Positions 41,684 to 45,249 of a stretch of 45,249 nt of DNA are shown here, piece after piece. The first letter of the stretch is position 1. Each line of letters begins with the position of its first letter. The position numbers and the translations under genes are program-made. A model generated the notes under the pieces. That model was not told where the DNA came from and ran no database searches. It was given only the letters and a program-made list of their open reading frames with translations. Source of the stretch: Corynebacterium sp. ACRPH. GTDB lineage: Bacteria; Actinomycetota; Actinomycetes; Mycobacteriales; Mycobacteriaceae. The DNA lies in contig NZ_JAKRND010000019.1 in assembly GCF_022347285.1 (NCBI RefSeq), positions 1 to 45,249 on the forward strand, written 5' to 3'.

Positions 41684-44224
41684 ATGCAGCTCAACAACTT
41701 CAAAAACTCGGTCTCCCAGCGTGCACAGCGTGCTCGGCGCTCCCAGCGCAAGGTCACAGGGATTTCCCTGGCTCTAGCGGTGATTCCCTTCGCCGCAGTC
41801 CCCGCAGCGCACGCAACCGTAGGCTCCGAGACCGTGGTCGAATCCACCCTGGGATCTTCCAGTTTCGGCTCCTCGGCTGGGTCTTCTGCTGGGTCTACTG
41901 CCGGCTCATCCCTACCTGGTTCCAGCGCACCCGGTTCCAGCGGCCTTGCTGGCTCCTTGCAGCCGGGCAACCCAGGTAACCCAAGCACCCCGGACGCACA
42001 GTCCACGTTTGAGCGCACCGCCACCTACCCGGTGTACGAAAACCGTCCCGAGGGCGAGGACAAGTCCGCGGAGACCGTGGCGGAGATCTCCACGGTCTCC
42101 AAGGACGGCAAGACGCTAATCCACACGGATGCCCTGGCGCAGCGCATCGGCTTCATCGACATCAGCGACCCGAGCTCTCCGAAGGGCCTGGGCACCCTGG
42201 ATCTGAAGGCACAGGGGCACGCCAAGGACGAGCCGACCTCTGTGGCCGTGTACGGCGACTACTTGCTGGTGGTAATCGACGAGACGGCCGGGGACTTCGC
42301 CAACCCGAAGGGGCGTGTGGACATCGTGCGCATCTCCGACCGCACCCGCGTTTCTTCCATCGACCTGCAGGGGCAGCCGGACTCCATCGCCATCTCCCCC
42401 GCTGGCGCGCCGGGTAGCCCCAAGGCCGCCATCGCCATGGAGAACCAGCGCGACGAGGAACTCAACGACGGCAACCTGCCGCAGCTGCCCACCGGCTTTG
42501 TGCAGACCATCGACCTGTCCGGGGATGCCAAGGACTGGAAGGCCACCCCGATCCGCTTCGAGGATGACAACGGCAAGCTGCTGAACGTAGTAAAGAAGGC
42601 CGGTTTGGATACCCCAGAGGATCTGGAGCCGGAGTACGTCAGCATTAACGGCAAGAACCAGCTGGCCGTCACCCTGCAGGAGAACAACGGTGTGGCCATC
42701 ATCGACCTGCAGTCCAACCGCATCACCAACGTCTTCAGCGCAGGCAGCGCCGAAGTCAAGGGCGTGGACACCCAGTCCGACAAGATCATCAACCCCACCG
42801 ACACCCTGCCCGCCTCCCCGCGCGAGCCGGACGCCATCGCCTGGATCGACGATAACCACGTAGCCACCGCCAACGAAGGCGACTGGAAGGGCGGCACCCG
42901 CGGCTGGACCGTCTTCGATACGGCCGGCAAGATCGTCTGGGATGCCGGCAACTCCGTGGAGAACCTGGCCATCCGCCACGGCCTGCACAACAACAAGCGC
43001 GCCAAGAAGAAGGGCGTGGAGATCGAGGGGATCGCCACCGCCAAGATGAACGGCACCAACTACGCCTTCGTCGGCTCCGAGCGCTCCAACTTCGTTGCCG
43101 TGTACAACGTCAACGATCCAGCGAACCCGCAGTTCGTGCAGATGCTGTTCACCACCAACGGCCCGGAGGGAATCCTGCCGATCCCGGAGCGGAACATGCT
43201 CGCTGTATCCAGCGAGGTCGACGAGCCGGACAACGCCGTGCGCAGCGCGGTGACGCTATATCGTCTGGGTGGCCAGGAATCCCAGCCCTCCATTGTTTCC
43301 GCCGACCAGGGCGATGCGCCGATCGGCTGGGGTGCGCTGGGTGCTCTGACCGCCGATCCGAAGGACGCCAACCGCCTGTACGCGGCCTCCGACTCCGCGT
43401 ACGCGAACGGCTGGGTTTACACGATCGATGCCTCCAAGCAGCCGGCCGTGATCACCGAACGCCGCGCAGTGAAGCGTGACGGTGCCCCGGCTGAGGATCT
43501 GGACATCGAAGGAATTTCCGTGGCTGCCGACGGGGGCTTCTGGATCGCTTCCGAGGGCAAGAAGGGCAAGGATAACCGTCTCTTCCACACCGATAAAGAC
43601 CTCAACATCACCTCTGCGGTCGAACTACCTGCCGACGTGGCTGAGCACATCGGCAAGTGGGGACTAGAGGGCGTCAGTTCCACAAAGGACGAAAACGGCG
43701 TGGAACAGCTCTTCGTCGCCGTGCAGCGACCGCTGTGGAAGGACCCGGAGGCGAAGGACCGCGAGGCGCTAGAAGGCGACAACACCACGCGCATCGGCAA
43801 GTACGACACGAAGACCAAGCAGTGGCAGTGGTTCGGCTACGAGCTGGAGAAGTCGGCCGGCAAGGGCGACTGGATGGGTCTGTCGGAGATCACCGCGCTG
43901 GACGATAAGCACCTGCTGGTGATCGAGCGCGATAAGCTGAACGGTCCGGATGCGAAGGTCAAGCGCGTAATGAAGGTGACGCTGCCTGAGGGCCGTGCTG
44001 AGGGTGCAGCCGCTAGCGCGAACGGTCTCGCGCTGCCGATGGTGAACAAGGAGCTAGCCGTGGACGTGCTGCCGAAGCTACGCGCCACCAATGGCTGGAC
44101 GCAGGAGAAGCTGGAGGGCTTCACCATCGCGGCGGATGGCCAGATGTACGCGGTGACGGATAATGACGCGCTGGAGGATGCCACCGGCGAGACCGTCTTC
44201 CTACGCCTGGGCAAGGTGAAGTAG
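41684..44224 (+). CDS. Secreted esterase-like phytase-domain protein
   Basis: An 846-residue exported protein. Signal peptide: basic N-terminus (QRAQRARRSQRK), hydrophobic VTGISLALAVIPFAAVPAAHA and cleavage after AHA (about residue 44). A Ser/Gly/Ala/Pro linker covers about 55-105 (GSSAGSSAGSTAGSSLPGSS). A beta-propeller-like part (about 115-540) has LVIVD-type blades such as RIGFIDISDPSSPKGLG and NFVAVYNVNDPANPQF. The C-terminal esterase-like-activity-of-phytase domain (about 555-845) has LDIEGISVAADGGFWIASEG and EKLEGFTIAADGQMYAVTDND. No LPXTG or membrane anchor is seen, so it is probably released. Substrate unknown; phosphate esters are a guess from the domain name. The ATG has no clear ribosome binding site. 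Confidence 0.85.
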   Translation: MQLNNFKNSVSQRAQRARRSQRKVTGISLALAVIPFAAVPAAHATVGSETVVESTLGSSSFGSSAGSSAGSTAGSSLPGSSAPGSSGLAGSLQPGNPGNPSTPDAQSTFERTATYPVYENRPEGEDKSAETVAEISTVSKDGKTLIHTDALAQRIGFIDISDPSSPKGLGTLDLKAQGHAKDEPTSVAVYGDYLLVVIDETAGDFANPKGRVDIVRISDRTRVSSIDLQGQPDSIAISPAGAPGSPKAAIAMENQRDEELNDGNLPQLPTGFVQTIDLSGDAKDWKATPIRFEDDNGKLLNVVKKAGLDTPEDLEPEYVSINGKNQLAVTLQENNGVAIIDLQSNRITNVFSAGSAEVKGVDTQSDKIINPTDTLPASPREPDAIAWIDDNHVATANEGDWKGGTRGWTVFDTAGKIVWDAGNSVENLAIRHGLHNNKRAKKKGVEIEGIATAKMNGTNYAFVGSERSNFVAVYNVNDPANPQFVQMLFTTNGPEGILPIPERNMLAVSSEVDEPDNAVRSAVTLYRLGGQESQPSIVSADQGDAPIGWGALGALTADPKDANRLYAASDSAYANGWVYTIDASKQPAVITERRAVKRDGAPAEDLDIEGISVAADGGFWIASEGKKGKDNRLFHTDKDLNITSAVELPADVAEHIGKWGLEGVSSTKDENGVEQLFVAVQRPLWKDPEAKDREALEGDNTTRIGKYDTKTKQWQWFGYELEKSAGKGDWMGLSEITALDDKHLLVIERDKLNGPDAKVKRVMKVTLPEGRAEGAAASANGLALPMVNKELAVDVLPKLRATNGWTQEKLEGFTIAADGQMYAVTDNDALEDATGETVFLRLGKVK

Positions 44225-44248
44225 CGAGGCTCAAAGCCAGCTGGCGGA

Positions 44249-44270
44249 TCGGGGAGCCTTTGTTCCCCGA
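44249..44270. terminator. Hairpin after the phytase-domain gene
   Basis: TCGGGGA-GCCTTTG-TTCCCCGA is a 7-bp stem 25 bp after the stop. No T tract follows, so termination efficiency is uncertain. A second small palindrome GCCGCA / TGCGGC lies at 44272-44288. Confidence 0.45.
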
Positions 44271-44434
44271 GGCCGCATGCCGTGCGGCTAAGGCGTCCTT
44301 GGCTATTCACCCCACTACTTACCCCTCCCCTGCTACCCCCAATAAATCTGTAGAAAATCAATAACCCCGGTGATGTACGTCTAAAACGCAGGGATCGCTC
44401 CGGGGCTTTCAATGCAATCCTAACACTGAAACGT

Positions 44435-45115
44435 ATGCAATCCAACGGCAACGCAGGAAACAACCTGGATAGGTGGTTTTCACCAGAACGGATGAAAACC
44501 TACAGTTTCCACTCCGACCCGGAAGCTCTCTACCTTTGGAACACACGCATCACCAAAGCCTTCCTCGAAGATATTCAGCACGTCGAGGTACTGCTCCGTA
44601 ACTGTGTCGATCTAGCGGTGTCTTCAAAATACGGACATCAGTGGTACACGAATACGGATATCCCGTTCAATGCTCAGGCTAAGAAGTCCATTCGAAAAGC
44701 TGAGCGTCGTGCCGGATCCGCCAGGAATACATCACCACCACCAGGTCGAGTTATCGCAGAGCTTAGTTTTGATTTCTGGAGATTTCTTTTTACCAATACC
44801 TACTCATCCACCATCTGGCCATTGGTCCAGAAAACTCTACATGCGATTCCCCAGTCAAACTCCACAAAGAGGTCAACTCATATCGGCGTGCCGTCATTAC
44901 AGGATTTCAGATGCGAAGTCGATGTCATCTATACCTTGCGAAACCGTTGTGCACATCACGAGCCAATAGTTAAACCTAATTTGAAATTCGAAGATACTGC
45001 GCTAGATCGAGTGCAGGGCGCCCTGTCTCTTGTCGCTAACTGGATCAATCCGCAAGCAGCACAATGGATAGAATCGAATTCCAGGATTCCGGATTTGCGC
45101 CGCACGAGGCCTTAG
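44435..45115 (+). CDS. Abi-like protein (HEPN, abortive infection family)
   Basis: A 226-residue protein of the Abi_2/AbiD-like group. Features: YLWNTRITKAFLEDIQHVEVLLRNCVDLA (about 32-61), RVIAELSFDFWRFLF (about 105-119) and the HEPN RNase motif RNRCAHHEP (Arg169-x4-His174). HEPN Abi proteins block phage growth by cutting RNA; activity here is inferred from the motif. GC content is lower than the neighbours, suggesting acquisition. Upstream, CCCCGG (44365) and CCGGGG (44400) could pair across 29 nt; TAACACT at about 44419 is a possible -10 element. The gene stands alone, with no visible antitoxin. Confidence 0.8.
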   Translation: MQSNGNAGNNLDRWFSPERMKTYSFHSDPEALYLWNTRITKAFLEDIQHVEVLLRNCVDLAVSSKYGHQWYTNTDIPFNAQAKKSIRKAERRAGSARNTSPPPGRVIAELSFDFWRFLFTNTYSSTIWPLVQKTLHAIPQSNSTKRSTHIGVPSLQDFRCEVDVIYTLRNRCAHHEPIVKPNLKFEDTALDRVQGALSLVANWINPQAAQWIESNSRIPDLRRTRP

Positions 45116-45249
45116 GCCAGCAAAGCACGCCCGTTACCTTGTGAGTGTCCCCGATAATGGGGATAGTCGCTGGTCCCGGTATGGCTTACCTGCCCTGTAG
45201 TTTCCATAATCCGGGGGGGGTGTTGCCGCCGGGTGCCAGGACTTTCGAT
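45116..45249. other. Unassigned window end
   Basis: No gene is visible. GTCCCCGATAATGGGGAT near 45150 is a short hairpin-like word and a run of eight G lies near 45213. It could be the edge of another mobile element, but I cannot name one. Confidence 0.3.

Overview
The window looks like the chromosome of a high-GC Corynebacterium, probably from the clinical, lipophilic, multidrug-resistant group (C. jeikeium-like; the species is inference). The evidence is the corynebacterial block ltbR / leuC-leuD / mutT1 / gpsA / ddl / DUF3515 / thiL / ung / DhaL-domain kinase / recG, together with kdpFABCDE, a YihY-type membrane protein, glgP, a DUF1707 protein, and IS31831-like (ISL3) and IS481-type insertion sequences typical of this genus.

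Layout. 1-4358 is a mobile left edge. It holds the right end of an IS26, a Tn5393 whose resolvase that IS26 has cut, and an IS481-family element whose left part was removed by the Tn5393. 4360-8070 carries recG and a DhaL/FakA-like kinase gene (minus). 8191-10857 is a four-gene accessory cassette (VOC protein/MarR regulator, WYL regulator/NmrA-like reductase) that separates the kinase gene from ung. It ends in a second, decayed IS481 element (10864-11918) that sits exactly at the ung stop codon. 11920-23683 is the conserved core: ung, thiL, a duplicated-domain DUF3515 protein, ddl, gpsA, mutT1, leuD, leuC, ltbR, a carboxymuconolactone-decarboxylase-like gene, a hypothetical gene and a DUF1707 gene. 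Within it, the 822-bp gap between DUF3515 and ddl is packed with unusual inverted and direct repeats.

23684-29330 is a low-GC, IS-rich island next to tRNA-Glu(CTC). It carries a DUF262-DUF1524 (GmrSD/type IV restriction-like) protein, an IS3 remnant, a dead ISL3 element and a complete IS3-family element. 29332-41534 returns to core-like genes: tRNA-Glu, the YihY/BrkB membrane protein, glycogen phosphorylase, and a K+-ATPase operon (small ORF-kdpF-A-B-C) separated by a good terminator from kdpD-kdpE. 41635-44224 encodes a secreted phytase-like esterase preceded by a tiny leader ORF. 44435-45115 is an Abi-like HEPN protein, a second defence candidate.

How the genes work together. leuCD is divergent from its IclR-type regulator ltbR, with a clear palindrome between them. 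ddl, thiL, ung and recG supply cell wall, cofactor and repair functions. kdp forms a K+ uptake operon with its own two-component system. The accessory cassette looks like two self-regulated pairs for electrophile or redox stress. Many starts have a TANNNT hexamer 6-9 nt upstream and no Shine-Dalgarno sequence, which suggests leaderless mRNAs.

The most unusual signal is in 15128-15573. Two colinear ~130-bp modules share the same internal CTGACCTGCA box at the same offset, but their ~20-bp stem arms have different sequences that still pair within each module. This is a candidate structured RNA or a MITE-like element.
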